Positions 34,251 to 43,191 of a stretch of 64,000 nt of DNA are shown here, one piece after another (position 1 is the first letter of the stretch; each line of letters begins with the position of its first letter). This stretch comes from Pseudobdellovibrionaceae bacterium (GTDB lineage Bacteria > Bdellovibrionota > Bdellovibrionia > Bdellovibrionales > UBA1609): positions 62,001-126,000 of the forward strand of contig JACKAN010000007.1 in the NCBI GenBank assembly GCA_020635055.1, read 5' to 3'. Below the pieces are notes generated by a model. It was given only the letters and a program-made list of their open reading frames with translations, was not told where the DNA came from and ran no database searches. Both the position numbers and the translations under genes were made by a program.

Positions 34251-35179
34251 AAAATCTTACTTAATGTAAGACCATTGGCTTCCATCCCGGCAATTTTGTA
34301 TAGATTTTTTAGTTTTCTGTTTCCCTCTTTAGAAATTTCTAGGGTGATTATATAATTTAAGGATAGAAAAATAAGATTTCGAATGATCGAGTTATCCCAT
34401 TCTGGGGCTCCCATTTTAACTAACATTTCAATTCTCAAAAGTGCCTGGCGGGCATCTTCTGCATGTAAACTACAGAGACTTCCTTTGTGTCCGGTGGAAA
34501 GGGTAAGTAGATAATCTTTGGCCTCTCGACCTCGGACTTCTCCTAAAATTATGCGGTTCGGTCGCATACGGAGTGCTTGTTTTAGTAGATCTTCTTGAGT
34601 GAAGCTGCGTAAGTTCCCATGCAAATCGTGTCGCGTGAGCAATTGTGTGCTAATCGAATTTGGAAGGCGCAGCTCGTGGGTGTCTTCAATTATTACTACG
34701 CGTTCTGATTCTGGAAGAGATTGGATCAATGCATTTAAGCAAGATGTTTTTCCCGTTCCTGTAGGACCAATAATTAAAATGTTTTCCTTTTGTTTTACTA
34801 ATTGCTTAATAAAAGTAATTTGTGAAGATTCTGCCCAATTGTTGAATTCTAAATCTGAGAGGGTCCAGGGAACTTCTTTGTGTCGACGCAAAGTTAATTG
34901 AACATTTTTAGTCAAGGGGGGAGCAATAAGGTGAATTCTAAAAGGATGCAAGTAGCCGTCGGCAAAGGGACAATTAAAATCGTATTGAATTTTAGCCTTC
35001 TGACACAATCTTTGAATAAAGTATTTGTATTTTTGCAAGTCGGTGAAGGTGGAGTTCCACTTAAGAAAAGGACCTTTTTTTTCATAGTATATTTCGCTGT
35101 GACTATTCATCATTATTTCAGTAACTTCCTCGTCATTTATAAGGACCAAAATGGGATCAATTTCCTCTACGCTTTTCAT
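34247..35179 (-). CDS. cpaF: Tad/type II secretion ATPase, CpaF/TadA-like
   Basis: 310 residues, shorter than usual CpaF (about 400 or more) because the N-terminal region is reduced. Walker A GPTGTGKT at 138-145, IIEDTHELRLP (Asp box), Walker B RPNRIILGEVRG at about 207-217, then HKGSLCSLHAEDA (His box). It powers assembly of Flp-type pili at the inner membrane. The start overlaps the end of the secretin gene by 23 bases. Confidence 0.88.
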   Translation of the reverse strand: MKSVEEIDPILVLINDEEVTEIMMNSHSEIYYEKKGPFLKWNSTFTDLQKYKYFIQRLCQKAKIQYDFNCPFADGYLHPFRIHLIAPPLTKNVQLTLRRHKEVPWTLSDLEFNNWAESSQITFIKQLVKQKENILIIGPTGTGKTSCLNALIQSLPESERVVIIEDTHELRLPNSISTQLLTRHDLHGNLRSFTQEDLLKQALRMRPNRIILGEVRGREAKDYLLTLSTGHKGSLCSLHAEDARQALLRIEMLVKMGAPEWDNSIIRNLIFLSLNYIITLEISKEGNRKLKNLYKIAGMEANGLTLSKIF

Positions 35180-36464
35180 CTAGCAACTCTGGTTGTGGAA
35201 ATGGAGTCTGTGTTCTTTGGCTGTAAATAAGCGGTTGAATAAAAACAATGAGCTCAGTTTTTTCATTTTGGAAATTACGGCTTTTGAAAAGTTCTCCTAA
35301 GATTGGTAGATTTTGAATAAAACTGATTCCATTTTGTTGGTTTCCCATTCGATGTTGAATCAGTCCAGAAATTGCAATTGTTTCCCCATGATCGAGATTG
35401 AACTGAGAGTTCAGACGACTTACTTTAAGGCCCGGAATGCCCTCTACGGAATTTTGTGAATCTAACATAGAGACTTCACTTTCAATTCTTAAAAAAATTC
35501 TTTCGCTACTATCCACCTCTGGATAGATTTTAAAAAGTAATCCATGTTTTTTCCATTGTAACTGACTGTTTTGATATCCTGATACTCGAATGGGAAATTC
35601 TCCACCAGCTAAGAATTCTGCAGAGCCACCGCTTTCGGTAACCAAGGTGGGAGAAGATAATATTTTCCCCTGACCTTGAGATTCTAACGCCTGTATATGT
35701 ACCAACCAGCTTCCCATGATATCCTGACCGGGAAGTAACTTGGCTTGATAATCTTGCTGCCAATTAAAACCAAAAACATTGGAGTTGGATTTACTCACTT
35801 CAGCTAATAGAAGTTTCACTTGAACTAGACTAGGTCGCGCCTTTTGATTTTCAAAAATTTTTAATTCCAACCCCCAAGGTTTGAGTTTTTCTTTTAAAAT
35901 ATTTAAATCTTTTTGTTTTAACTTGGGTGAGCTAAGTTCTATTGAGTTATTTATTTTTATTTCTAAGGATTTCCACTTTTCCTTTTCTTTTATGTTTAGC
36001 CAAAATTTGTAAACACTATCCTTAATTAATGGGTGAATATCCGCTTGAAAGTGACAGGATTTTGGGTAAGATTTTTGGATATTACTGATTTCTATCCAAT
36101 CCTTTAAACTCAGTAACTCACCTTTAATCTCACAACTTTCTGGTTCAATGTTTAAGTTTAAACCCATGGCTTTATTGATAATATCTTGTAGGTTTTTGAC
36201 GAGATCGAATATGTCTTTATGAACTATGATTATAGTGTGTTTTTGATTTTGGGTATTTAAATAGGTTTCCCCCAGTTTTTTAGCTACAATTTTTATAAAA
36301 GAACCTTGATCTTTAATAGTAATTAACTCGCTGTGACCTACTTCTACGGATTCTCCCGGTGAAACAACAATTCTTGCGGAATCTCCTATTTTAAGAATTA
36401 TCGGATGGGCATGGGCTGGTTTTAGAGAAGCTAGTGTGATTAGTATAAATAATGATTTTCTCAT
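35157..36464 (-). CDS. cpaC: Flp/Tad pilus secretin, CpaC/RcpA-like
   Basis: 435 residues, signal peptide RKSLFILITLASLKPAHA. An N-terminal pilus-assembly domain (GDSARIVVSPGESVEVGHSE) is followed by the secretin domain from about residue 225: VQVKLLLAEVSK, LSSPTLVTESGGSAEFLAGGEFPI, GIPGLKVSRLNSQFNLDHGETIAISGL, LPILGELFKSRNF, TELIVFIQP. Forms the outer-membrane pilus channel. Confidence 0.88.
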   Translation of the reverse strand: MRKSLFILITLASLKPAHAHPIILKIGDSARIVVSPGESVEVGHSELITIKDQGSFIKIVAKKLGETYLNTQNQKHTIIIVHKDIFDLVKNLQDIINKAMGLNLNIEPESCEIKGELLSLKDWIEISNIQKSYPKSCHFQADIHPLIKDSVYKFWLNIKEKEKWKSLEIKINNSIELSSPKLKQKDLNILKEKLKPWGLELKIFENQKARPSLVQVKLLLAEVSKSNSNVFGFNWQQDYQAKLLPGQDIMGSWLVHIQALESQGQGKILSSPTLVTESGGSAEFLAGGEFPIRVSGYQNSQLQWKKHGLLFKIYPEVDSSERIFLRIESEVSMLDSQNSVEGIPGLKVSRLNSQFNLDHGETIAISGLIQHRMGNQQNGISFIQNLPILGELFKSRNFQNEKTELIVFIQPLIYSQRTQTPFPQPELLDEKRRGN

Positions 36465-36560
36465 GCTGATGTTATTTGCAAAATTAAAAACAGAAACTAA
36501 CGAAATATATTGAGTGTAAAATTACAGAATGTCCGAATAGGGTTCAACTTGTCCGAAATT

Positions 36561-37703
36561 TTAAGTAAGAAAGAATTGAACAGTGACCCAGCCATCGCTG
36601 TAGTGGATTTCTAGTTCTGAACCGTGGGCTTTAATTAAAGCCTGACAAGTGCTCAAGCCTAGGCCCAAGCCCTGAGTATGATTCATTATGTCTTCATCAA
36701 GGGAAAATGGCTTAAGAATTTTTTGGATTGTGTTTTTATCCATTTTTGGCCCCTTATTTGAGATCTTAAATAAAATATCATTGTTGTTTGTTAATAGTTG
36801 TATTTTAATTTCTGATTTTTCTGGTGAGAATTTAATTGCATTTTCTAATAGTTTTTTAGTGATTTGCTTTATAATTTGATCATCGATCTTTAGTTTAATA
36901 TCTTCGGCATCTATCGCCAAAGGTCTTTGATCACTCATAGGAAGATTTAAGTATTCTTTTTTAATATCTTCTATAAACTTCACTGAACTTATGGATTTTT
37001 TATTTACTTTTGTTTGTCCTGTTTCGGCAGCGATGAGCTCGAGGGAGGAATCAATGAGTTGCTGCAACCTTTTGCGACTTTTTTCGATGCGATCCACATA
37101 CATCTTTTGTTCATCATCGAGGGAGGACTCCTTGAGTAAGTCTAAAAAACTAGTGATTACTGTGAGGGGGGTCTTAAGCTCATGATTAATAAGTATCATA
37201 AAATTAGTTTTGGCTTTATCTAAGCTTTGTAACTCGGTCAATGCCTGTTCTAACCGTTCGTTTTTATCAACTAACTCCTGACGAAGTTTGTACTTTTCTA
37301 TAGCCTTATCAATAGTATTTTTTAAATCTACAGGGTCCCAGGGCTTATTGAGATATCTGTAAACCTCTCCAGAGTTAATGGAGTCGACGATAGAGTCCAC
37401 ATCGGTATAACCAGTTAGCAATATGCGAATGGCAAAAGGATGAGAGTTTATAGATTTTTTTAAAAGTTGAACTCCCGTCATTTCGGGCATTCTTTGATCA
37501 GTCAAAATTAAGGCAATATGAGGTTGTTCTTTTAAAATTTTTAATGCTTCTTTGCCAGATATGGCTTTATGGACTTTGTAGCTTTTCCTGAAAAGTCTTT
37601 CTAAGGCATCAATATTGTCGGGTTCATCGTCAACTAATAATATTTCGTATTCCACCTGATTAGAATACACGAAAATTCTGGATTCACAAATTAGGACTAT
37701 CAC
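36561..37703 (-). CDS. receiver-histidine kinase hybrid
   Basis: 380 residues from GTG 37703; a GTG at 37655 directly before EYEILLVDDEP is an equally good start. The receiver domain comes first (LLVDDEPDN, phospho-Asp in LILTDQRMPEMTG, Lys in YLNKPWDP), then a short coiled coil, HisKA with NHELKTPL, and HATPase_c (N box LLENAIKF, GLGLGLSTC). No membrane segment: a cytoplasmic relay component. It lies between the two halves of the pilus locus and may control piliation. Confidence 0.88.
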   Translation of the reverse strand: MIVLICESRIFVYSNQVEYEILLVDDEPDNIDALERLFRKSYKVHKAISGKEALKILKEQPHIALILTDQRMPEMTGVQLLKKSINSHPFAIRILLTGYTDVDSIVDSINSGEVYRYLNKPWDPVDLKNTIDKAIEKYKLRQELVDKNERLEQALTELQSLDKAKTNFMILINHELKTPLTVITSFLDLLKESSLDDEQKMYVDRIEKSRKRLQQLIDSSLELIAAETGQTKVNKKSISSVKFIEDIKKEYLNLPMSDQRPLAIDAEDIKLKIDDQIIKQITKKLLENAIKFSPEKSEIKIQLLTNNNDILFKISNKGPKMDKNTIQKILKPFSLDEDIMNHTQGLGLGLSTCQALIKAHGSELEIHYSDGWVTVQFFLT

Positions 37704-37815
37704 CGAGAATCCCCTGGACTATGGACAAGAATGTATCAAATAGGTCAAGTCTTGAGCAAAAAATGTCGAAAAAAAACAAGAATAGAAAGATTATATATAT
37801 TAGGAGTAATTTTTC

Positions 37816-39843
37816 ATGCGTTCAATATTGTTAGTAGTATTTACTACATTGTATTTTTCAGGAGAAATGGCCTTTGCCTACGCCAGTGATCTCTACGGGC
37901 ATGGAATATTACCAGGGGCACAAGATTGCGGATATGGAACATCAGCTTCCAAAGTGCACTACGATAAAGACTTTGAATATCGTGAATCCAATAGAGAACT
38001 AAAAGAAGCGACAAAAGAACTTCAGAGAAAATCTAGAGATTTAATTGATCTAAAGAGAGATTTAAAAGATCATAAATCGGATGCCGAGCGCTTTTTAAAA
38101 CCATTTGCTGCACAACAAGTAATAGCACATGTTGAAGATCAAAAGTCTGCAGATCATTATCGTGGCGGAGTGGATGGCAACTATGCTCCGGCCTGTTCAG
38201 GAAACAATAGAGAAAATGTTTCTGGGGAATTTTGTAGAGAGGATCAAAGCTGTGATGGTGCATCGCCTGAGAATGCTCAAATGCAGAGATGTCATAAAGA
38301 GGGTGATAAATATGTGGGCAAGCGAGATGACTGGATTAAGTATGTAGATAATTACTCTTCAGGCTATATGAGCTTAGCAATTTGTAGTGATTACCCAACA
38401 AAAACGGGAAAGAGCCAGGAGCGTTGTAAAAAGTGGCTCAACGACTACATGAAAGATCGAGATCAACTGGCTCGAACACAAGCAGAGGTAGATCTATTAA
38501 AAGACAGAATTAAAGATCTTAAACGAGATATTAAGCGACGTAAGCAAGGTATCAAACGAGAGATAGAAGATGGTACTTTTGTTGAATCGGAAGACGAATC
38601 TACCGAGGCGGATAATTGTGCTACTTGCAATTGGTTTACAAAAAATGCTGAAACCATAAAGTTAGTTGCCGGTGTTGGTGTTCCTATACTTAATTCTTAT
38701 TTAGGTTATACAGCAGCGAAAAGTATATCAGAACAAAATGCTAGGTTGGGTTGGCCAACATCTCCGTATCTTGCCGCGGGTTTTTCTTACCCTTTCATTA
38801 TGCAAGGAATTTACGGTGGAGTGATGGGTGGAATGGCAGCCGGCGGAATAGGTTGTTCTGGGGGATATTATGGTGGAGCCATGGGTCCTAATGGAATGAT
38901 GGGTCCCGGTGGTCTATTTGGAAATGGAACCTATGGTGGAATGGGTGGAGCCTTCGGTTACCCCCCATATTTATATGGTGGAGGTCCTTGGGGCGGAGGT
39001 CCATATATGCCTGGAATGGGACCATGGGGAATTCCTGGCCCATATATTGGTGGTGGCTTTCCCATCGGCGGTATGTTGGGCGGCATGATGGGTGGTTATC
39101 CCATGGGCGGCGGCATGATGGGTGGTTATCCCATGGGCGGCGGCATGATGGGTGGTTATCCTATGGGCGGCATGATGGGCGGCATGATAGGCGGAGCTAT
39201 GGGTTATCCTATGGGTGGCATGATAGGCGGAGCTATGGGCGGCATGATGGGTGGTTATCCCATGGGCGGCATGATAGGCGGAGCTATGGGCGGCATGATG
39301 GGTGGTTATCCTATGGGTGGCATGATGGGTGGTTATCCTATGGGCGGCATGATGGGTGGTTATCCTATGGGCGGCATGATGGGTGGTCCTATGGGTGGCA
39401 TGATGGGTGGTCCTATGGGCGGCATGATGGGTGGTTATCCTATGGGTGGCATGATGGGAATGCCTCCATTTAATAATATGATGGGTGGTTATCCCATGGG
39501 TGCTATGATGGGCGGAGCTATGGGCGGTCCTATGGGCGGTGCAATGGGTGGTGCACTTGGTGGAATCAATATGCAACAGCAATACATGAATCAATACATG
39601 CAAATGTTGCAACAGCAAATGCAAGTACAACAAGAGCAAGCGCAGAAGCAGCAGGTTATTGGCCGACTCACTCAAGAGCTTTTTAAAATTCAAATGCAAA
39701 TTCAACAAATATCAACGGGATCCTACTATGGCGGTAGCACGCCCTATAGCGTAAGTCCAACATATGGACCACCTAGGTCCAGTGGGCCGACAGCCACGAC
39801 ACCGAATTCATCTAGTGGTGGATCTCCAATTAGAAGTCGTTAA
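37816..39843 (+). CDS. exported Gly/Met-repeat protein with coiled coil
   Basis: 675 residues, AGGAG before the ATG. Signal peptide to about residue 23 (SILLVVFTTLYFSGEMAFAYA). Two charged coiled-coil stretches (about 55-95 and 210-255, KDRIKDLKRDIKRRKQGIKRE) flank a cysteine-containing region (ACSGNNRENVSGEFCREDQSC, MQRCHKEGD). A short hydrophobic segment (about 280-345) leads to roughly 230 residues of MMGGYPMGG-type repeats, then a Gln-rich helix and a Ser/Pro tail. A surface or fibre role is a guess. It faces the opposite way to the surrounding pilus genes. Confidence 0.75.
   Translation: MRSILLVVFTTLYFSGEMAFAYASDLYGHGILPGAQDCGYGTSASKVHYDKDFEYRESNRELKEATKELQRKSRDLIDLKRDLKDHKSDAERFLKPFAAQQVIAHVEDQKSADHYRGGVDGNYAPACSGNNRENVSGEFCREDQSCDGASPENAQMQRCHKEGDKYVGKRDDWIKYVDNYSSGYMSLAICSDYPTKTGKSQERCKKWLNDYMKDRDQLARTQAEVDLLKDRIKDLKRDIKRRKQGIKREIEDGTFVESEDESTEADNCATCNWFTKNAETIKLVAGVGVPILNSYLGYTAAKSISEQNARLGWPTSPYLAAGFSYPFIMQGIYGGVMGGMAAGGIGCSGGYYGGAMGPNGMMGPGGLFGNGTYGGMGGAFGYPPYLYGGGPWGGGPYMPGMGPWGIPGPYIGGGFPIGGMLGGMMGGYPMGGGMMGGYPMGGGMMGGYPMGGMMGGMIGGAMGYPMGGMIGGAMGGMMGGYPMGGMIGGAMGGMMGGYPMGGMMGGYPMGGMMGGYPMGGMMGGPMGGMMGGPMGGMMGGYPMGGMMGMPPFNNMMGGYPMGAMMGGAMGGPMGGAMGGALGGINMQQQYMNQYMQMLQQQMQVQQEQAQKQQVIGRLTQELFKIQMQIQQISTGSYYGGSTPYSVSPTYGPPRSSGPTATTPNSSSGGSPIRSR
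39070..39545. repeat. GGTGGTTATCCYATGGGYGG-type imperfect tandem repeats
   Basis: In-frame repeats of about 27 bases (GGYPMGGMM) mixed with shorter GGAMGGMM units. Near-identical codons across copies point to recent duplication or gene conversion. The antisense strand shows a long spurious His/Thr-rich frame. Confidence 0.9.
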
Positions 39844-40856
39844 AAATTCTTATTGTGTGAAGGTTTAATCTTTACTTTGAAACTGGATGGGGCAGAGGAA
39901 TCTGCCCTTCTTTTATCCTCGTAAATATAAAAAGAAGTTATACTGACGAGTCCCAACCATAGCCATTTATTTTTGTACCAAGATTTTGTGTTGTTAGAAA
40001 TGGGAAAAGCGGTTTTTTGTGCTAACTGCTCATCTAAACTTTTAGGCACTGGGACATTTTTATTTGCATCCTTGTTTAAGATAGCCAAAAATATTTTCGG
40101 CTCAACAACACACTGATTTGGAAATAAAACATAAACACTCTCGCCTTGTTTGCCAAATGAAATTTGATGCTCTTGACAAGTTCCCTGAGCCGGTCGAGGA
40201 AAAAGCCATTGTATTTTCTGTATTTCCTCAGCACTACCGGTTCTAGTTTCTATAAAACCACAATTTGAAATAACTGTAACTTGATTGTGTTTGGGATGAA
40301 GATAGTAAGCTTTGTAAGGAATAGAAGAAGTGAAGGATTGTCCATTTATAATAATTTGATCTATAAGTCCATGTGACCACAAAGGGTACCATTTTTGAGG
40401 AGGGTTATGTATTTTACTTTGCATCCAAGCCTTTTGAAAAGGAGGGGGAAAGAGTTCGGTATTAGGTGGTAACTCGCTGTCAAAAAGTTCAGCTTTCTGA
40501 ACCCAAGCTTCTTCATTTGCAGAATCTAATTGTGCTAAGCGGAAATAACTAGTGGTAATCATTTTTCGTGCATCGCCTGTCCATGTATTTGAATTTATTT
40601 GATCTGTTATTTGTTTGTATAAGTTTTCAGCTTCACTTGGTTTGCCATTTAGAAATTCATATTGTGCTTTTAAGTAAATTCTCTCAAGATTTTTTTGGTC
40701 TTTTAAATTTTCAATTTTCCAACGATCAGTCATTGATTCAAATTGAGGATTTTGGTCTAAAAATAATTGCAATTCTTCACTGTCCACCTGCGGCGTTCTT
40801 ATAATGAGTTCCTTAGCCTGAAGATGTAGTGAGAAAATAAAAAGTAAAAAAAACAT
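39840..40856 (-). CDS. exported protein of the pilus locus, unknown function
   Basis: 338 residues. Signal peptide FFLLFIFSLHLQA. A TPR-like helical N-terminal half (KNLERIYLKAQYEFLNGKPSEAENLYKQI) is followed by a beta-rich part with two cysteines (NCGFIET, GTCQEHQ, QCVVEP) and a C-terminal membrane helix (WLWLGLVSITSFYIY) with a basic tail. Nine bases from the CpaB-like gene, so part of the pilus operon. Shares a TTAA stop overlap with the convergent repeat protein. Confidence 0.7.
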   Translation of the reverse strand: MFFLLFIFSLHLQAKELIIRTPQVDSEELQLFLDQNPQFESMTDRWKIENLKDQKNLERIYLKAQYEFLNGKPSEAENLYKQITDQINSNTWTGDARKMITTSYFRLAQLDSANEEAWVQKAELFDSELPPNTELFPPPFQKAWMQSKIHNPPQKWYPLWSHGLIDQIIINGQSFTSSIPYKAYYLHPKHNQVTVISNCGFIETRTGSAEEIQKIQWLFPRPAQGTCQEHQISFGKQGESVYVLFPNQCVVEPKIFLAILNKDANKNVPVPKSLDEQLAQKTAFPISNNTKSWYKNKWLWLGLVSITSFYIYEDKRRADSSAPSSFKVKIKPSHNKNF

Positions 40857-40864
40857 TTAAACTC

Positions 40865-41341
40865 CTAATTCGCAAATGATACACGACTTTTACTAATTCT
40901 AATTTTGGACTCTTCAAATACCGTGCCGGAAGAATTGCTATTATTTATAGTTAGATAAAATTTTCCATCTTTTTTTAAGAGAGTTTTAACTTGTTCTAAA
41001 GGCACCAATAAACCAATACTTTCACTCCCGTTTTTGGCACGAAGGGCACGAATACCTGATCCCAAGAGTTCGGTGTGAACTTTTGAGTTAATTAAAGTTT
41101 TTACATAGAGGTCAACAACTCCGTAATTTCCGAGAATTTGGTCTAAGTTTTTGTAATTTTCTATGGGGAGAGGAACCAGGCGATAACCTTTAGGAATAAA
41201 CGTACTTACATCTTCTGGTGGATTTTCTGTTTTATCAGGATCAGAATTATTATAAAACTGACTTGAAATGGAAGAGATCACTAAAAGAGCTCCTAAGATC
41301 ACCCAGCCTTTATGTTCTTTTATATGTTCCAAGTAATTCAT
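40865..41341 (-). CDS. CpaB/RcpC-like pilus assembly protein, short form
   Basis: 158 residues. One N-terminal membrane helix (HKGWVILGALLVISSISSQFY), then a periplasmic part with the SAF-type pattern expected of CpaB (FIPKGYRLVPLPIENYKNLDQILGNYGVVDLYV). Shorter than usual CpaB (about 250-300 residues). ATG overlaps the stop of the small upstream gene by four bases. Confidence 0.55.
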   Translation of the reverse strand: MNYLEHIKEHKGWVILGALLVISSISSQFYNNSDPDKTENPPEDVSTFIPKGYRLVPLPIENYKNLDQILGNYGVVDLYVKTLINSKVHTELLGSGIRALRAKNGSESIGLLVPLEQVKTLLKKDGKFYLTINNSNSSGTVFEESKIRISKSRVSFAN

Positions 41342-41496
41342 TTAAATTTCCCATTGTCATAAAATCGATAATTATTAATTTTTTGAGTCCACTTGGCGGT
41401 CATCTTTTGAGCAATCAGACAATAGCTAAGTGCCATTAAAATAAAAAACAAGATTTCAACTAAAGCTTGTCCATGGGGCTGAGAACGCTTCGCCAT
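41338..41496 (-). CDS. 52-residue pilin-like (TadE/Flp-type) protein
   Basis: ATG at 41496 follows a full AGGAGG with spacing four. The protein starts MAKRSQPHGQALVEILFF, with GQALVE at the position of the GQxxxE prepilin-type site, then a hydrophobic helix (LFFILMALSYCLIAQ) and a short tail ending NGKFK. The start lies 37 bases inside the end of the TadG-like gene and the stop overlaps the CpaB-like ATG. Both overlaps and the ribosome site support a real gene that is easy to miss because of its size. Confidence 0.8.
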   Translation of the reverse strand: MAKRSQPHGQALVEILFFILMALSYCLIAQKMTAKWTQKINNYRFYDNGKFK

Positions 41497-42206
41497 GGTT
41501 CCTCCTCTTTGTATATAGTTGCATTACAACTTAATGTAACTGGTGGAAAGGGATCATAAAAAGTGAGAGTCCATTGTAAACCCTTACTTTGTTTTTTAGA
41601 AAACTGAGAGCGAAAAACATAATCTGGAGTAGGAGAATTACGGGGAACTTTTTTAATAGCCATGGGAATTTCACCTAAGTTTATAACTTCGCTTTTAATA
41701 AAATGAAGTCTTTTGATTTCTTGTTGAGTATTTATTAGTTCTAAATAGGATTGGGCCTCGTAAGAGTTTATAAGACTGATTTGAATTACGCCAAAAACCT
41801 TTTGTTCTGCTTGTACTTTTTTTAAATATAGCCAAGCGGCAGTAATGAGTTTTGGATTTTTAGATTTTATTGCAATTTTGTAGTTAATTTCAGCAAGGGC
41901 CCTTTGTGCTCTTAAGTTTTTTGCTTGAGGATTTAATTTAAAAAGATTTCTAATTCCATCCAGTTGAATATTTTGTGTAGATAACATGCCCTTGCGACAA
42001 ATACTTTGTGACTCTTCTTTAAATATTAAAAATTTAAACACGAGTAGGCTTAGCGTTAAAAATAGTAAAAAAGTAGGAAGTGTTACTACCATTAAAACTA
42101 GACTTTGCCCTTTCTGATTAAGACCTTTGGCTTTATCAGAAAAACCAACATCTTGAGGATGTTTTATGGAGAAACTAAAATATTTTGATTGAATACTATT
42201 TTCCAT
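41460..42206 (-). CDS. TadE/TadG-like pseudopilin-type membrane protein
   Basis: 248 residues. After a 30-residue basic leader, QKGQSLVLMVVTLPTFLLFLTLSLLVFKFL is a TadE/G-type hydrophobic segment. The remainder is a periplasmic helical and beta region with two cysteines (SICRKG, LSCNATI). It begins two bases after the TadE-like gene ends. It probably acts in Flp pilus biogenesis. Confidence 0.65.
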   Translation of the reverse strand: MENSIQSKYFSFSIKHPQDVGFSDKAKGLNQKGQSLVLMVVTLPTFLLFLTLSLLVFKFLIFKEESQSICRKGMLSTQNIQLDGIRNLFKLNPQAKNLRAQRALAEINYKIAIKSKNPKLITAAWLYLKKVQAEQKVFGVIQISLINSYEAQSYLELINTQQEIKRLHFIKSEVINLGEIPMAIKKVPRNSPTPDYVFRSQFSKKQSKGLQWTLTFYDPFPPVTLSCNATIYKEEEPWRSVLSPMDKL

Positions 42207-42207
42207 T

Positions 42208-42492
42208 TTAAAAAACTGTAATAGCCACTAACTTTAACAGAGTTTTTTTTTCAGATTGTAAATGCAATTCACCCAAGGGCCACAATGCTTTAACTTGTGA
42301 CTGGAATTTCTCCTTGCAAGAGGTTTCATTTGAGGGATAACTCGATAGGCAAATGGCAGTTTCGTAACTAAAGTGATCAACCCAAACCTTTAAAGTGCTT
42401 CCCATGATAAGGCTTCCCATGAGTGCAACTACAGCAAAAGATAAGATTAAACTGTAAAGCGATTCAATGGTGGCCTGCCCTTTGTTATTCAC
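42208..42492 (-). CDS. TadE-like small pilin-type protein
   Basis: 94 residues, GTG start overlapping the end of the Flp pilin gene by eight bases. NNKGQATIESLYSLILSFAVVALMG is a TadE-like hydrophobic head with GQATIE. Two cysteines (AICLSS, TSCKEK) may form a disulfide in the mature part. Confidence 0.7.
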   Translation of the reverse strand: MNNKGQATIESLYSLILSFAVVALMGSLIMGSTLKVWVDHFSYETAICLSSYPSNETSCKEKFQSQVKALWPLGELHLQSEKKTLLKLVAITVF

Positions 42493-42727
42493 GGGTTTTA
42501 CCTACACCATTCATAAAATTACTGAGATCGCGTTTTTGACTTAAATTTTTATCAATGTCATCTCTTTCAACGGATCTTTTTGTCCCTCTTAAAGCATAGT
42601 CAATTTCCTGAAATTTACTGTTTACGGTATGATTAATTGCTCTCACCACGCCAATACAAGCCACAGCCATGAATGCGACCAATATTAAATATTCAATTAA
42701 ACCTTGTCCGCGTTGATTCCTTAGCAT
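42485..42727 (-). CDS. Flp-type pilin
   Basis: 80 residues from ATG 42727, set by GGAGG at 42734-42738. MLRNQRGQGLIEYLILVAFMAVACIGVV is the classic short Flp prepilin head: basic leader, cleavage before GLIEY and a hydrophobic helix. It is the first gene of the operon. The tail is longer and more charged than in small Flp pilins. Confidence 0.85.
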   Translation of the reverse strand: MLRNQRGQGLIEYLILVAFMAVACIGVVRAINHTVNSKFQEIDYALRGTKRSVERDDIDKNLSQKRDLSNFMNGVGKTRE

Positions 42728-42874
42728 TTTCACCTCCAGATAAACTCACACATGCTCATTTTTTTATTTCATGTGAAAGATGGTAAATGGAAGGTGCAAA
42801 CTCTGCCATTTGTAGAAATGCAATCAATTGGGATCTGAGCCCTAAGTTGGTTCGAATTTCGGATATTTTACGGA

Positions 42875-43093
42875 TTATTTTTTAGGCTTTTTGCCTTTTT
42901 CTGATTTGCGACGAGCACATATGAGAGCCAAAGTTTGAAAGGCCTCTTTTTGTAAATCGTTTTCATAGACAAAACGATAAAAACCTTCAATTTCAGGGCT
43001 CTTACGGAATTTTTTAATGGAGGCCGGTATGGTGTCAGATGTTGAAAAATCAATATTACTTCCATCTTTTGAGAGCTTTACTTTTGTGGCCAT
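42875..43093 (-). CDS. small soluble protein of unknown function
   Basis: 72 residues, ATG 43093 behind AAAGAGGA. It is basic and helical, ending in a lysine-rich tail (RRKSEKGKKPKK). PEIEGFYRFVYENDLQKEAFQTLALICARR reads as a compact helical domain. It lies between folD and the pilin gene; an overlapping frame at 42868-43065 is a shadow. Confidence 0.6.
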   Translation of the reverse strand: MATKVKLSKDGSNIDFSTSDTIPASIKKFRKSPEIEGFYRFVYENDLQKEAFQTLALICARRKSEKGKKPKK

Positions 43094-43191
43094 AAAAATT
43101 CCTCTTTGAAAGACAAACTAATCTAAGTCATGCAAGTAGTCAAATGGCAAAGATCGTGACCCATTTCCCTAGGCTTATTATATTGCAAGTC

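Noticed and set aside
38971..39708. His/Thr-rich minus-strand frame
   Set aside because: Antisense shadow of the Gly/Met repeats.
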